The position numbers were made by a program, and so were the translations under genes. Below the pieces are notes generated by a model that was not told the DNA's origin, did not search any database, and saw only the letters and a program-made list of their open reading frames with translations. Shown here in pieces: positions 17,897 through 26,560 of a DNA stretch of 34,063 nt. How positions within the stretch are numbered: the stretch's first letter is position 1; the number at the start of each line of letters is the position of its first letter. Source of the stretch: Azospirillum isscasi (GTDB lineage: Bacteria > Pseudomonadota > Alphaproteobacteria > Azospirillales > Azospirillaceae); assembly GCF_030849505.1 (NCBI RefSeq), contig NZ_JAUJFI010000052.1:1-34063 (forward strand), read 5' to 3'.

Positions 17897-18853
17897 ATGA
17901 AGCCTCTGCCCACCCTGCGCCAACTCCACTACCTCGTCGCCGTCGTCGATCGCTGCCACTTCGGCAAGGCGGCGGAGGCGTGCCTCGTCAGCCAGTCCAC
18001 CCTCAGCGCCGGCATCCAGGAATTGGAAAATCTGCTGGGCGCGCCGCTGCTGGAGCGCACGCGGCGGACCGTCCTGCCCACCCCGCTGGGCCGCGACATC
18101 GCCGAACGCGCCCGCACCGTGCTGAAGGGGGCGGAGGAGTTGGTGGACATGGCCCGCTCCGTGGAGGACCCGATGTCCGGGCCGCTCCATCTGGGGGTGA
18201 TTCCGACCATCGGCCCTTTCCTGATCCCCCGCGTGATGCCGGCCCTGCGGGACTCCTTCCCCAAGCTGAAGCTGTTCCTGCGCGAGGACCAGACCGCCCG
18301 CCTGCTCGACCGGCTGGATTCGGGGGAACTGGACGCGGCCATCCTGGCCCTGCCCTACCCGTCCGGCGACGTGGAGACCATCGACCTCGCCGAAGACCGC
18401 TTTTCCGTGGTCTGCACACCCGACCACCGGCTGAGCCGGGTCACCGCCCCCCGCCCGTCCGACGTGGCGCTGGAGGATCTGCTGCTTCTGGAGGACGGGC
18501 ATTGCCTGCGCGACCACGCGCTGGCCGCCTGCGCCATGGAAGGGGCGCGGCAAAGCGCCGCGTTCCAGGGAACCAGCCTTCATACCCTGGTCCAGATGGT
18601 CGCCAACGGGCTGGGGGTGACTCTGCTGCCGCAGATGGCGCTCGACTCGGGGATTCTTCGCGGCCTGGATGTGGTGGTCCGCCCGCTGGGCGGGGACCGG
18701 CCCTTCCGCCGGATCGGGCTGGTCTGGCGCCGCACCTCCGGGCGGAAGGAGACCTTCCGGCAGCTCGCCACGGCGCTGAAGGCGGAGATGTCCCGCGGCA
18801 GCGGACCGCAGGCACCCGCCAACGGCGACGCCAGCGTTCGGACCGCCGCCTGA
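17897..18853 (+). CDS. oxyR: Hydrogen peroxide-sensing LysR regulator OxyR
   Basis: A 318-residue LysR-family regulator. The N-terminal winged HTH has the recognition region [23 protein letters not shown] (22-44). The effector domain carries the redox cysteines C203 and C212 in [14 protein letters not shown], with the same spacing as C199/C208 of E. coli OxyR, so peroxide sensing through an intramolecular disulfide is expected. I chose the ATG ([13 protein letters not shown], the usual OxyR start) over a GTG three codons earlier; neither has a strong Shine-Dalgarno. It is divergent from ahpC-ahpF. Confidence 0.95.
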   Translation: MKPLPTLRQLHYLVAVVDRCHFGKAAEACLVSQSTLSAGIQELENLLGAPLLERTRRTVLPTPLGRDIAERARTVLKGAEELVDMARSVEDPMSGPLHLGVIPTIGPFLIPRVMPALRDSFPKLKLFLREDQTARLLDRLDSGELDAAILALPYPSGDVETIDLAEDRFSVVCTPDHRLSRVTAPRPSDVALEDLLLLEDGHCLRDHALAACAMEGARQSAAFQGTSLHTLVQMVANGLGVTLLPQMALDSGILRGLDVVVRPLGGDRPFRRIGLVWRRTSGRKETFRQLATALKAEMSRGSGPQAPANGDASVRTAA

Positions 18854-18900
18854 CGGGAAAGCGCTCGCACCGCCCCCCGCTCGCCGCGCCGGCAGGACCC

Positions 18901-19497
18901 TCAAAGCACGTAGGTCATCACCAGGTAGAGCACCGCCTCGCCGTCTCCCACATTGCGGTAGGCGTGGGGCGCGTCGGCGTCGAACTGGATCGTGTCGCCA
19001 TCCTCCAGCCGATGGGTGCCGTCGCCGGTCTCGATCTCGACCACGCCGCGCCCGACCAGAATGTTCTCCACCGTGCCGATGGTGTGGGCGTCCGCCCGCT
19101 CGTCGGTGCCGGGGGCGAGGCGCAGTTCGTAGAACTCCACCTGCCGCTCCCCCTGGAAGGGAAACAGCGCCCGCGAGGTGAACCGCCCGTCGCGCGAGGC
19201 CAGCGGCTGGCTGTCCACCCGCCGGATCACCGTGGTCCCGCCGCTGGCCCCGCTGCTGAGCAGGCTGGAGAAGGGCACGTCCAGCGCGCGGGCGATGGTC
19301 CACAGGATGTCGATGCTGGATTGCCCGCGCCCCGCCTCGATGGCGGCCAGCTCCGCGCGGCTGTTGCCCGACAGCTTGGCGAGCGCCTCGACCGACAGGC
19401 CCTGGCGCAGGCGGAAGTTGCGGACGTTCTCGGCGATCACGCCGTTCAACCGGTCGGCGCCGCCGTCCGTCGTCCGGGGGGTCGATGTCGTGCTCAT
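18901..19497 (-). CDS. XRE-family regulator with C-terminal cupin
   Basis: A 198-residue regulator with an N-terminal helix-turn-helix of the XRE type (about 20-75, [30 protein letters not shown]) and a C-terminal cupin barrel (about 115-195: [45 protein letters not shown] in pieces), which probably binds a small ligand or metal. The ATG at MSTTSTPRT was chosen because GGGAGGG lies about 9 bases upstream; the earlier frame overlaps the neighbouring gene. It is 46 bases downstream of the sulfate-type binding protein gene in the same direction, so co-transcription and a sulfur-related role are plausible but unproved. It converges with oxyR. Confidence 0.88.
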   Translation of the reverse strand: MSTTSTPRTTDGGADRLNGVIAENVRNFRLRQGLSVEALAKLSGNSRAELAAIEAGRGQSSIDILWTIARALDVPFSSLLSSGASGGTTVIRRVDSQPLASRDGRFTSRALFPFQGERQVEFYELRLAPGTDERADAHTIGTVENILVGRGVVEIETGDGTHRLEDGDTIQFDADAPHAYRNVGDGEAVLYLVMTYVL

Positions 19498-19543
19498 GGT
19501 CCTTGGCCCTCCCGCTCGTTCAATCCTTGCCGGCCATCGGGGG

Positions 19544-20560
19544 TCAGCGCGGCGCCTGCTGAATCTGGTCGAACAGGGCGCCGTCCGCGAAATGGGCCGC
19601 CTGCGCCTTGCGCCAGCCGCCGAAGACGTCATCGACGGTCACCAGCGCCACCGGGGAGAAGCGCCCGGCATACTGCCGCGCCAGTTCGGGGTGGCGGGGC
19701 CGGTAGAAGTTCCGGGCGGCGATTTCCTGCCCTTCGCGGGTGTAGAGATATTGCACATAGGCTTCCGCCACCTTGCGCGTGCCCTTGCGGTCCACCACGC
19801 CGTCCACCACGGCGACCGGCGGTTCGGTCAGGATGGACAGGGACGGCACGACGATCTCGAACCGGTCGGCGCCGAATTCCTGAAGCGCCAGGAAGGCTTC
19901 GTTCTCCCAGGCCAGCAGAACGTCGCCGACGCCCTTGCGGGTGAAGGTCAGGGCGGCGCCGCGCGCCCCGCTGTCCAGCACCGGGACGTTCCGGAACAGG
20001 GCCGCGACGAACGCCTTCGCCTTGGCCTCGTCGCCGCCGTTCGTCTTCAAGGCGTAGGCCCAGGCGGCGAGGTAGTTCCAGCGCGCCCCGCCCGAGGTCT
20101 TCGGGTTCGGCGTCACCACCTCCACCCCCGGCTTCACCAGATCGTCCCAGTCCTTGACCCGCTTCGGGTTGCCCTTGCGGACCAGGAACACGATGGTCGA
20201 GGTGTAGGGGGAGCTGTTGTCCGGCAGCCGTGCGCGCCAATCCTTGGCGATCAGCCCGGTGTCGGCGATGGCGTCCACGTCGTAGGCCAGCGCCAGGGTC
20301 ACCACGTCGGCGTCCAGCCCGTCGATGACCGAGCGCGCCTGCGCCCCCGACCCGCCGTGCGACTGCCGGATGACCACCGTCTCCCCCGCCACCTCCGCCC
20401 AGGTGCGGGCGAAGGCCGGGTTGAACTCCTCGTACAGCTCGCGCGTCGGGTCGTAGGACACGTTCAGGATGGTGTTGCGCCCCGCGGCGCTGGCGGACGC
20501 CAAGGCGGCCAGGATCACACCTGCGGCGATGAGGCTGCGTCGGCTGAAGCGGGACGGCAT
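19544..20560 (-). CDS. Sulfate/thiosulfate ABC transporter substrate-binding protein
   Basis: A 338-residue periplasmic binding protein of the Sbp/CysP family. The signal peptide is about 25 residues ([20 protein letters not shown]). Family landmarks are [66 protein letters not shown] and the [13 protein letters not shown] segment. It binds sulfate or thiosulfate in the periplasm for a CysTWA importer, but no cysT, cysW or cysA gene is nearby, so the membrane parts are encoded elsewhere. It is followed by the XRE-cupin regulator. Confidence 0.93.
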   Translation of the reverse strand: MPSRFSRRSLIAAGVILAALASASAAGRNTILNVSYDPTRELYEEFNPAFARTWAEVAGETVVIRQSHGGSGAQARSVIDGLDADVVTLALAYDVDAIADTGLIAKDWRARLPDNSSPYTSTIVFLVRKGNPKRVKDWDDLVKPGVEVVTPNPKTSGGARWNYLAAWAYALKTNGGDEAKAKAFVAALFRNVPVLDSGARGAALTFTRKGVGDVLLAWENEAFLALQEFGADRFEIVVPSLSILTEPPVAVVDGVVDRKGTRKVAEAYVQYLYTREGQEIAARNFYRPRHPELARQYAGRFSPVALVTVDDVFGGWRKAQAAHFADGALFDQIQQAPR

Positions 20561-20607
20561 GGACGGTTTTCCCCAGGCTTGCGATCGGTGGCAAGGCGCC
20601 GGGGGTT

Positions 20608-20636
20608 ATTGAACACGACTGATCCCTATCAGACAA
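20608..20636 (-). promoter_or_regulatory. Promoter of the sulfate-binding protein gene, with a dyad in the spacer
   Basis: On the minus strand TTGTCT (20631-20636) and TTCAAT (20608-20613) are 17 bases apart, a plausible housekeeping promoter about 45 bases before the start codon. The spacer and -35 hold CTGAT-CCCT-ATCAG (20620-20633), a dyad that could be an operator for a sulfur regulator. Immediately upstream (20637-20705) is an unusually AT-rich stretch that may act as an UP element. Confidence 0.5.
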
Positions 20637-20751
20637 GTCGTCTTTTGCTGCACACTGTGTAATTCACATATGCACGACTATTATTTATCAGAATTTTTAT
20701 GTGAAAATGAGGCGTGGACCGGCGGCACCGGACAAGCGGCGTCGCGGCGGC

Positions 20752-20784
20752 GGCGGTCAGGGAGGCGGTCAGGGAGGCGGTCAG
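20752..20784. repeat. 12-bp tandem repeat at the tyrA stop
   Basis: Unit ggcggtcaggga, 2.75 copies without mismatch. The last copy includes the tyrA stop codon, so on the minus strand the stop is followed by repeated in-frame TGA codons separated by the same amino acids. Confidence 0.8.
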
Positions 20785-21674
20785 GCCTGCTTGGCGTCGA
20801 TGATGCCGCGGCGGATGGCGCGGGTCTTGGTGAAATGGTCCTGCAACTGCTGCCCCTCGCCCCAGCGGATGGCGCGCTGGAGAGCGGTCAGATCCTCGGT
20901 GAAACGCTGGAGGATCTCCAGGACGGCTTCCCGGTTGTTCAGGAAGACGTCGCGCCACATCACCGGATCGCTGGCGGCGATGCGGGTGAAGTCGCGGAAA
21001 CCGCCGGCGGAGAACTTGATGACCTCCGACTTGGTGTCGTCCTCCAGGTCCGACGCCGTGCCGACGATGGTGTAGGCGATCAGGTGCGGCAGGTGCGAGG
21101 TGATGGCCAGCACGCGGTCGTGGTGGTTGGCGTCCATCAGTTCGACCGTCGAGCCGATGCGGCGCCACAGCTCGACCACCTTGTCCACCGCCGCCTCGTT
21201 GGCGCCGGGCGGCGGGGTGACGATGCACCAGCGGCCCTGGAACAGGGTGGCGAAGCCGGCCTCCGGCCCCGAATGCTCGGTGCCCGCCACCGGGTGGCCG
21301 GGGATCAGATGAACGCCGTCCGGGATGTGCGGGCCGATGTCGCGCAGCACCGCCTGCTTCACGGAGCCGACGTCCGTCACGATCATGCCGGGGCGCAGCA
21401 GCGGCCCGAGCGCCTCCCCCACCTCCGCGAAGGCGCCGACGGGGGTCGCCAGGATGACCAGTTCCGCCCCCTCCAGCGCTTCCGCCAGATCGGTGGTGGC
21501 CCGTTCCACGATGCCCAGTTCCACGGCCTTGGCGCAGTGCTCGGGGCTGCGGTCCGCGCAGACGACCCGCCGCGCGACTCCATAATGGGTGAGCGCCCGC
21601 GCCAGGGAGGAACCGATCAGGCCGATGCCGACGATGGCGACGCGATCGAACAGGGGAGTGGCGGTCTCGCTCAT
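20781..21674 (-). CDS. tyrA: Prephenate/arogenate dehydrogenase (TyrA family)
   Basis: A 297-residue NAD(P)-dependent dehydrogenase of tyrosine biosynthesis that decarboxylates prephenate (or arogenate). The Rossmann motif is VAIVGIGLIGSSLARAL (12-28), ATPVG at 76-80, the conserved TDVGSVK at 100-106 and the catalytic His H127 in PGHPVAGTEHSG. No ACT domain follows, so it is the short monofunctional form. It is downstream of hisC, but a terminator in the gap suggests its own promoter: TTGGTC (21741-21746) and TTATAG (21717-21722), 18 bases apart on the minus strand. Confidence 0.93.
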   Translation of the reverse strand: MSETATPLFDRVAIVGIGLIGSSLARALTHYGVARRVVCADRSPEHCAKAVELGIVERATTDLAEALEGAELVILATPVGAFAEVGEALGPLLRPGMIVTDVGSVKQAVLRDIGPHIPDGVHLIPGHPVAGTEHSGPEAGFATLFQGRWCIVTPPPGANEAAVDKVVELWRRIGSTVELMDANHHDRVLAITSHLPHLIAYTIVGTASDLEDDTKSEVIKFSAGGFRDFTRIAASDPVMWRDVFLNNREAVLEILQRFTEDLTALQRAIRWGEGQQLQDHFTKTRAIRRGIIDAKQA

Positions 21675-21716
21675 GATCTCAGGGCACCGGCTGCGGAAGG
21701 GTTGCAGAACGCCCCG

Positions 21717-21746
21717 CTATAAAGCACCAAGCCGCCCACTGACCAA
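21717..21746 (-). promoter_or_regulatory. Candidate tyrA promoter
   Basis: TTGGTC (21741-21746) and TTATAG (21717-21722) are separated by 18 bases on the minus strand, about 40 bases before the tyrA start and downstream of the hisC terminator. The match to the consensus is moderate. Confidence 0.4.
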
Positions 21747-21793
21747 GCGAAACTTTGGCCGGTGAGCCCCCTCGAAGCGCCTTGAAACGAAAA

Positions 21794-21814
21794 GGCCGGG
21801 CACAAGGCCCGGCC
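21794..21814 (-). terminator. Rho-independent terminator after hisC
   Basis: On the minus strand GGCCGGGC-cttgt-GCCCGGCC is followed directly by TTTTCGTTT. Perfect 8-bp GC arms plus a T-run make it the clearest intrinsic terminator in the window, 26 bases after the hisC stop. Confidence 0.85.
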
Positions 21815-21840
21815 CCATCCGACACCATTCGACGGCGCTG

Positions 21841-22935
21841 CTACGCCGCCAGGAAGTCCTTCAGCGCCTGCACCACCTCGCGCATTTCGGCATCCGTGCC
21901 GATGGTGACGCGCAGGCAGCTCGGCAGGCCGTAGGACGGCATCTGGCGGACCAGGATGCCGCGGCCCTTCAGGAACAGGCGCGCCGCCTCGGCGTCGTCC
22001 TTGCCCGCGGCCTGCCCCGCAAAGTCCACCAGCACGAAGTTCGTCACGCTGGGGTGGGTCTTCAGGCCCAGCCCCTGGACCTGCTGCACGAACCACTCCC
22101 GCCATTCGGTGTTGTGGGTGCGCGAGCGCTCCAGGAACTCGGTGTCCTCCAGCGCCGCCACGCCGGCGATCTGCGCGGCGGAGGAGACGTTGAAGGGGCC
22201 GCGCACGCGGTTCAGCACGTCGGCGATCCCCGCCGGGCAATAGGCCCAGCCCAGCCGGACCGAGCCCAGCGCGAAGATCTTCGAGAAGGTGCGGGTCATC
22301 ACCACGTTGGGGAAGCGGTCCACCAACTCCTGCCCCGCCGAATAGTCGTTGTGGTTCATGTACTCGGCGTAGGCCGCGTCGATGACCAGGATGACGTTCG
22401 ACGGCAGGCCGGCGTGCAGGCGGGCCATCTCGTCGGCGGTGATGTAGGTGCCGGTCGGGTTGTTCGGGTTGGCGACGAAGACCAGCCGGGTGCGCGGCGT
22501 GACGTGGGCCAGCAGCGAATCCACGTCGGTGGTCAGGTTCGTCTCCGGCGCCTGGACCGGGGTGGCGCCGACCGACTTGGCGCCGATCGGGTACATCAGG
22601 AAGCCGTGCTGCGAATACAGCACCTCGTCCCCCGGCCCGGCGTAGGCGCGGATCAGCAGGGCGATCAGCTCATCGGAACCGGCGCCGCAGACGACGCGCT
22701 CCGCGTCCAGGCCGAAACGCTCCGCGATGGCCTTGCGCAGCTTGGCGGAGCCGCCGTCCGGATAGCGGTGCAGCTCGCCCGCGGCGGCCTTGTAGGCCTC
22801 CACGGCACGCGGGCTGGGGCCGAGCGCGCCTTCGTTGGAGGCGAGGCGGATGTGCCCCGCATGCTCGCCGCCGACGTAGGGGGCGATGTCGAGAATCCCC
22901 GGGCGGGGCGCCGGGCCGTTGTTCGGCTGGGTCAT
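21841..22935 (-). CDS. hisC: Histidinol-phosphate/aromatic aminotransferase (HisC family)
   Basis: A 364-residue PLP-dependent class I/II aminotransferase. Landmarks are LASNEGALGPSP (31-42), HRYPDGGSAKLRKAIAERF (56-74), VANPNNPTGTY (154-164), and the PLP-binding lysine K219 in TRTFSKIFALGSVRLGW. HisC converts imidazole acetol phosphate to histidinol phosphate; many alphaproteobacterial HisC proteins also transaminate aromatic keto acids. The position between a chorismate mutase gene and tyrA, with no other his gene here, argues for a role in phenylalanine/tyrosine synthesis, perhaps beside histidine synthesis. It is followed by an intrinsic terminator. Confidence 0.92.
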   Translation of the reverse strand: MTQPNNGPAPRPGILDIAPYVGGEHAGHIRLASNEGALGPSPRAVEAYKAAAGELHRYPDGGSAKLRKAIAERFGLDAERVVCGAGSDELIALLIRAYAGPGDEVLYSQHGFLMYPIGAKSVGATPVQAPETNLTTDVDSLLAHVTPRTRLVFVANPNNPTGTYITADEMARLHAGLPSNVILVIDAAYAEYMNHNDYSAGQELVDRFPNVVMTRTFSKIFALGSVRLGWAYCPAGIADVLNRVRGPFNVSSAAQIAGVAALEDTEFLERSRTHNTEWREWFVQQVQGLGLKTHPSVTNFVLVDFAGQAAGKDDAEAARLFLKGRGILVRQMPSYGLPSCLRVTIGTDAEMREVVQALKDFLAA

Positions 22936-22952
22936 GTCGGGTCTCGGACCTT

Positions 22953-22994
22953 GCGGGCGTTATTGGGCGGGCGTTATTGGGCGGGCGTCATTGG
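22953..22994. repeat. 14-bp tandem repeat between chorismate mutase gene and hisC
   Basis: Unit gcgggcgttattgg, three copies, the third with one change (t to c). It overlaps the last codons of the chorismate mutase gene and fills much of the 52-base gap to hisC. Confidence 0.85.
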
Positions 22995-23899
22995 AAAGAC
23001 GAGGTGGAGAGGTGGAGCGGCACGGCGTAGCCGCCCACGATGTTGATCCGCACCGGAATCTCGCCCAGCCTTGCGGCGAAGGCGGACAGGCGCGGGTCGG
23101 TGTGGTCGACGAAGTCGGCGACCTCGACCAGATGGATGGAGGGGCCGGACGGGTCGCGGGCGTGCCAGGTGCAGAAATAGGTCGGGGCGAGCCCGCTCGT
23201 CTCCAGATGGTCCTTCAGCCGGCCGCGGCTGAGGTCGTGCCCCAGTTCGATCCCCAGAAGGGTGCGGTCGTCGCCGGTCGGCTCGTGCGGGACCAGGGCG
23301 ATGGCCAGGGCGTCGCGGTCCTCGCCGCGGGCGTTGCCGCGCCCGGCGAAGGGCAGGCGGGCGACCACGCGCGGCGTGCGCGCGTCGGATGACACCAGGA
23401 AACGCCACCAGGGGTCCGCGTCGTCTTCCGCCGGATAGGGCACGACGCCGACCGTCGCGGTCCCTTCCGACACCGCGCGGATGGCCGCGGCGGGGGAGTT
23501 GACGGCGGTCATCGGGACGACGCTGCCGAAATGGTCGCGCGCCACGTCCCAGAATCCGCGGCGGTCCTCCGGCGCGTAGACGGCGACGGCGAAGGGACCC
23601 TGGAGCCGGGTGAAGGCGGTGATCATCTCCCGCCACATGCGGACGACCGCGATGGCCGGGAAGGAACCGGCGTGGCGCGCCATCAGGCGGCGCAGGATCA
23701 CCGCCTCGCGCGCCGGGCGCAGATAGATCGGGACCTGGGGATTACCGCTGGCCTGCCCCTCCGCGGCCTCCATCTGGCCTTTGACGATGCCGACGCGCTC
23801 CACCACCGCCGCGCGCCGCATCAGCAGGTCGTGGATCGTATCGTCGATGTGATCGATCTCGCGGCGCAGATCGTCGAGCGGGGACTTGGGCGGAGGCAT
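22988..23899 (-). CDS. Chorismate mutase with degenerate prephenate-dehydratase-like tail
   Basis: A 303-residue protein. Residues 8-98 are an AroQ-type chorismate mutase (LRREIDHIDDTIHDLLMRRAAVV, K40, then YLRPAREAVILRRL and MWREMITA), which makes prephenate. The rest starts like prephenate dehydratase (GPFAVAVYAPEDRR, then AVNSPAAAIRAVSEGTATVGVVPYP) but I see neither the catalytic Thr-Arg-Phe motif nor a clear ACT domain. It is therefore unlikely to be a working dehydratase; the tail could be a regulatory or structural relic. It is co-oriented with hisC and close to it, consistent with an aromatic amino acid operon. Confidence 0.85.
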   Translation of the reverse strand: MPPPKSPLDDLRREIDHIDDTIHDLLMRRAAVVERVGIVKGQMEAAEGQASGNPQVPIYLRPAREAVILRRLMARHAGSFPAIAVVRMWREMITAFTRLQGPFAVAVYAPEDRRGFWDVARDHFGSVVPMTAVNSPAAAIRAVSEGTATVGVVPYPAEDDADPWWRFLVSSDARTPRVVARLPFAGRGNARGEDRDALAIALVPHEPTGDDRTLLGIELGHDLSRGRLKDHLETSGLAPTYFCTWHARDPSGPSIHLVEVADFVDHTDPRLSAFAARLGEIPVRINIVGGYAVPLHLSTSSFQ

Positions 23900-23980
23900 G
23901 GGGCGGGAAACCGTCGAATCCAGGGCGAATCCAAAGCCGGATAGTAGTAGTCCGCGGACGCCGCGAAATCAAAGAAAACG

Positions 23981-24014
23981 TTGACACTCCCAACCGCCGG
24001 TCCATAGCTATACC
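23981..24014 (+). promoter_or_regulatory. Candidate metX promoter
   Basis: A perfect TTGACA at 23981-23986 is followed by TAGCTATACC at 24005-24014, 35-40 bases before the metX start. The -10 match is imperfect (TAGCTA at 18-base spacing, or TATACC further away). A 10-bp palindrome GTCCGCGGAC lies at 23950-23959 between this and the divergent chorismate mutase gene. The leader is too short for a SAM riboswitch. Confidence 0.45.
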
Positions 24015-24044
24015 GTCCCGTTTTCCGGAGGCCCCCGACCCGTC

Positions 24045-25244
24045 ATGTCCGCGCCGAATCCCGCCGCTGCCGTGCCCGCCGAACCCGCGACGCTGCCCGG
24101 TCTCCGGGTCACGCTCGGGGTGGACAGGCCCATGCGGCTGGACAGCGGGGCGGAGCTGGGCCCCTTCGAGGTCGCCTACCAGACCTACGGCACGCTGAAC
24201 GCCGACCGGTCGAACGCCATCCTGATCTGCCACGCCCTGACCGGCGACCATTACGTGCTGGACCCGCATCCGGTGACCGGCAAGCCCGGCTGGTGGGAGA
24301 TGCTGGTCGGGCCGGGCAAGCCGGTGGACACCGACCGCTATTTCGTCATCTGCTCCAACGTCATCGGCGGCTGCATGGGCTCGACCGGCCCGAAGGAGAC
24401 CGACCCGGCGACCGGCAAGCCCTATGGCCTGGGCTTCCCCGTCATCACCATCGGCGACATGGTGCGCGCGCAGAAGCTGCTGGTGGAGCATCTGGGAATC
24501 GATCAGCTCTTCTGCGTGATCGGCGGCTCGATGGGCGGCATGCAGGTGCTGCAATGGGCGGTGGCCTATCCCGAGTCCGTCTTCGCTGCGGTGCCCATCG
24601 CCACGGCGGCCCGCCATTCGGCGCAGAACATCGCCTTCCACGAAGTGGGCCGGCAGGCGATCATGGCCGACCCGGACTGGGCCGGCGGCAACTACCTGCT
24701 GGAGGGCACGCGCCCGCACCGCGGTCTGGCGGTGGCGCGCATGGCCGCGCACATCACCTACCTGTCGGAACCGGCGCTGCACCGCAAGTTCGGGCGCAAC
24801 CTGCAGAACCGGCAGTCCGTCACCTACGGCTTCGACGCCGATTTCCAGGTGGAAAGCTATCTGCGCCACCAGGGCATCACCTTCGTGGAGCGGTTCGACG
24901 CCAACTCGTACCTCTACATCACGCGGGCGATGGACTATTTCGACCTCGCCGCGGATTACGGGGGCGGCACCCTGTCCAACGCCTTCCGCAAGGACGGCAA
25001 GGGCACGCCGGTGCGCTTCTGTCTGGCCAGCTTCTCCAGCGACTGGCTGTTCCCCACCTCCGAATCGCGGGCCATCGTGCACGCCCTGAACGCGGTGGCG
25101 GCCAACGTCAGCTTCGTGGAGATCCGGACCGACAAGGGCCACGATTCCTTCCTGCTGGACGAGCCGGAATTCCATCAGGTGATCCGCGGCTTCCTGGAAG
25201 GCTGCGCGGAGCACCGCGGCCTGACACGGGCACCCACGCCATGA
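24045..25244 (+). CDS. metX: Homoserine O-acetyltransferase
   Basis: A 399-residue alpha/beta-hydrolase-fold enzyme that acylates homoserine in methionine synthesis (acetyl or, in some members, succinyl transfer). The nucleophile is S162 in [13 protein letters not shown], and the other triad elements lie in [11 protein letters not shown] (Asp) and [11 protein letters not shown] (His). HALTGDHYV (63-71) and GTGP-like [18 protein letters not shown] (104-121) are further family marks. The ribosome site GGAGG is 14 bases before the ATG, a little far. It overlaps metW by 4 bases (ATGA), the classic metXW pair. Confidence 0.96.
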   Translation: MSAPNPAAAVPAEPATLPGLRVTLGVDRPMRLDSGAELGPFEVAYQTYGTLNADRSNAILICHALTGDHYVLDPHPVTGKPGWWEMLVGPGKPVDTDRYFVICSNVIGGCMGSTGPKETDPATGKPYGLGFPVITIGDMVRAQKLLVEHLGIDQLFCVIGGSMGGMQVLQWAVAYPESVFAAVPIATAARHSAQNIAFHEVGRQAIMADPDWAGGNYLLEGTRPHRGLAVARMAAHITYLSEPALHRKFGRNLQNRQSVTYGFDADFQVESYLRHQGITFVERFDANSYLYITRAMDYFDLAADYGGGTLSNAFRKDGKGTPVRFCLASFSSDWLFPTSESRAIVHALNAVAANVSFVEIRTDKGHDSFLLDEPEFHQVIRGFLEGCAEHRGLTRAPTP

Positions 25245-25891
25245 GCCCCCTCGACGACAATCAAGCCGCCGCCCGCACCGCCTCCGGCAACGGCATCCGG
25301 CACGACCTGAAGCTGGTCGCGGAGATGGTCGAGCCGGGCAGCCGCGTGCTGGACGTCGGCTGCGGCGACGGCGCCCTGCTGGCCTATCTGTCCCGGCGGA
25401 AGGGTGTGGACGGGCGCGGGATCGAACTGTCGATGGACGGCGTGCACCAGTGCGTGGCGCAGGGCCTGTCGGTGATCCAGGGCGACGCCGAGGCGGACCT
25501 GAAGGACTATCCGGCGGGCGCCTTCGATTACGTGATCCTCAGCCAGACCCTCCAGGCGATGCGGGAGCCGCGGACGGTGCTGGAGACGATGACCCGCATC
25601 GGGCGGCGGGCCATCGTGTCGGTGCCCAACTTCGGTTACTGGCGCATCCGGCTCCAGCTTCTGCTGAGCGGGCGCATGCCGGTGACGGAGACGCTGGGCT
25701 ATCAGTGGTGGGAGACGCCCAACATCCATTTCTGCACGATCAAGGACTTCGTTGTCCTGACGGAGGACATGGGCATCCGCATCGAACGCTGCATGATCGT
25801 GGACCGCAAGGGCCGGGTGACCGGCCACGCCCATTCCGGCCTCGCCAACCTGCTGGGCGAACAGGGCGTCTTCCTGCTGCGCCGGGACTGA
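25241..25891 (+). CDS. metW: Methionine biosynthesis protein MetW
   Basis: A 216-residue class I methyltransferase-fold protein. Motif I is [16 protein letters not shown] (35-50), followed by [25 protein letters not shown] and [13 protein letters not shown]. The C-terminal block ([26 protein letters not shown]) is diagnostic of MetW. MetW works with MetX in making the methionine precursor, apparently by supporting the acyltransferase; a methyl-transfer substrate is not established. Translation is coupled to metX through ATGA. Confidence 0.96.
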   Translation: MSPLDDNQAAARTASGNGIRHDLKLVAEMVEPGSRVLDVGCGDGALLAYLSRRKGVDGRGIELSMDGVHQCVAQGLSVIQGDAEADLKDYPAGAFDYVILSQTLQAMREPRTVLETMTRIGRRAIVSVPNFGYWRIRLQLLLSGRMPVTETLGYQWWETPNIHFCTIKDFVVLTEDMGIRIERCMIVDRKGRVTGHAHSGLANLLGEQGVFLLRRD

Positions 25892-25894
25892 CCG

Positions 25895-25911
25895 GCGCCG
25901 ATTGCCGGCGC
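25895..25911. terminator. Weak hairpin after metW
   Basis: GCGCCG-attgc-CGGCGC, 6-bp arms, begins 4 bases after the metW stop. No T-run follows, so termination is uncertain. Confidence 0.3.
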
Positions 25912-25995
25912 GCTCCCCGCGATGCAACCCCTGCCCCGCTGGCGCTGTTGAACGGCAAAGCCTTTTCGACACCGGTCCAGCGGGAGTTTCGCACC

Positions 25996-26544
25996 ATGCG
26001 CCTCGTCGCCCGTTCCATCCTGGCCGCGTCCATCCTGGCCGCCGCCCCCTTGGCCGCAGTGGCCCAGACCTCGCAGCAGGCTCCGCTGATGACGGCGCCG
26101 CGCCCCGACGACACGCCGACCACCCCGCCCGCGGCGTCGCCGGAAGGGCTTGGCGGCGCCGCCCCCTCGGACGAGATGCGGCGCGCCGCCCCCTCCGTCG
26201 CCGCGATCCCCCACCTGCTGACCCCGGAGGAGGCCCGGACCCTGATCGGCAAGGAGGTGCGGACCCGCGACGGACAGCCGGGCGGCTCCATCAAGGACTT
26301 CACTCTGGACGGCAGCGCCGCCTCGGTCGAGCGGATCGTGCTGGCCCCGGCGGCGGACGGCGGTGCGGACGGAACGCTGCGGTCCCTGCCGGTCAGCATG
26401 CTGCGCACCGACATCGCGGGCGCGGCGCGGGGTGCCGACGGTTCCACGCCGCCGACGCTCGACATCCCGGCCTCCGAACTCGCGCGGGCTCCGGAATTCA
26501 CCTATGGCGAGGGTGTGAAGACGGTGACGGGCCAGCCGCAATAG
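25996..26544 (+). CDS. Secreted PRC-barrel-like hypothetical protein
   Basis: A 182-residue protein with a Sec signal peptide (about 1-25, ending AAVAQ) and a Pro-rich linker (30-60). The C-terminal half (70-180) starts LLTPEEARTLIGKEVRTRDGQPGGSIKDFTLDG, which looks like a PRC-barrel (Leu-Ile-Gly-Lys-x-Val, then Gly-x-Ile-x-Asp). PRC-barrel proteins exported to the periplasm are common in alphaproteobacteria but of unknown function. It follows metW by about 100 bases and probably has its own promoter. It converges with the methyltransferase gene, 16 bases apart. Confidence 0.75.
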   Translation: MRLVARSILAASILAAAPLAAVAQTSQQAPLMTAPRPDDTPTTPPAASPEGLGGAAPSDEMRRAAPSVAAIPHLLTPEEARTLIGKEVRTRDGQPGGSIKDFTLDGSAASVERIVLAPAADGGADGTLRSLPVSMLRTDIAGAARGADGSTPPTLDIPASELARAPEFTYGEGVKTVTGQPQ

Positions 26545-26560
26545 CGGACCGGGCTCCTCC

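Noticed and set aside
20637..20760. A small gene starting in the AT-rich patch on the plus strand
   Set aside because: The frame opens into a long antisense shadow of tyrA and has no ribosome site; the patch is better explained as promoter-upstream DNA.
23941..24044. SAM-II-type riboswitch upstream of metX
   Set aside because: The stretch between the likely promoter and the start codon is only about 35 bases and lacks the pseudoknot elements.
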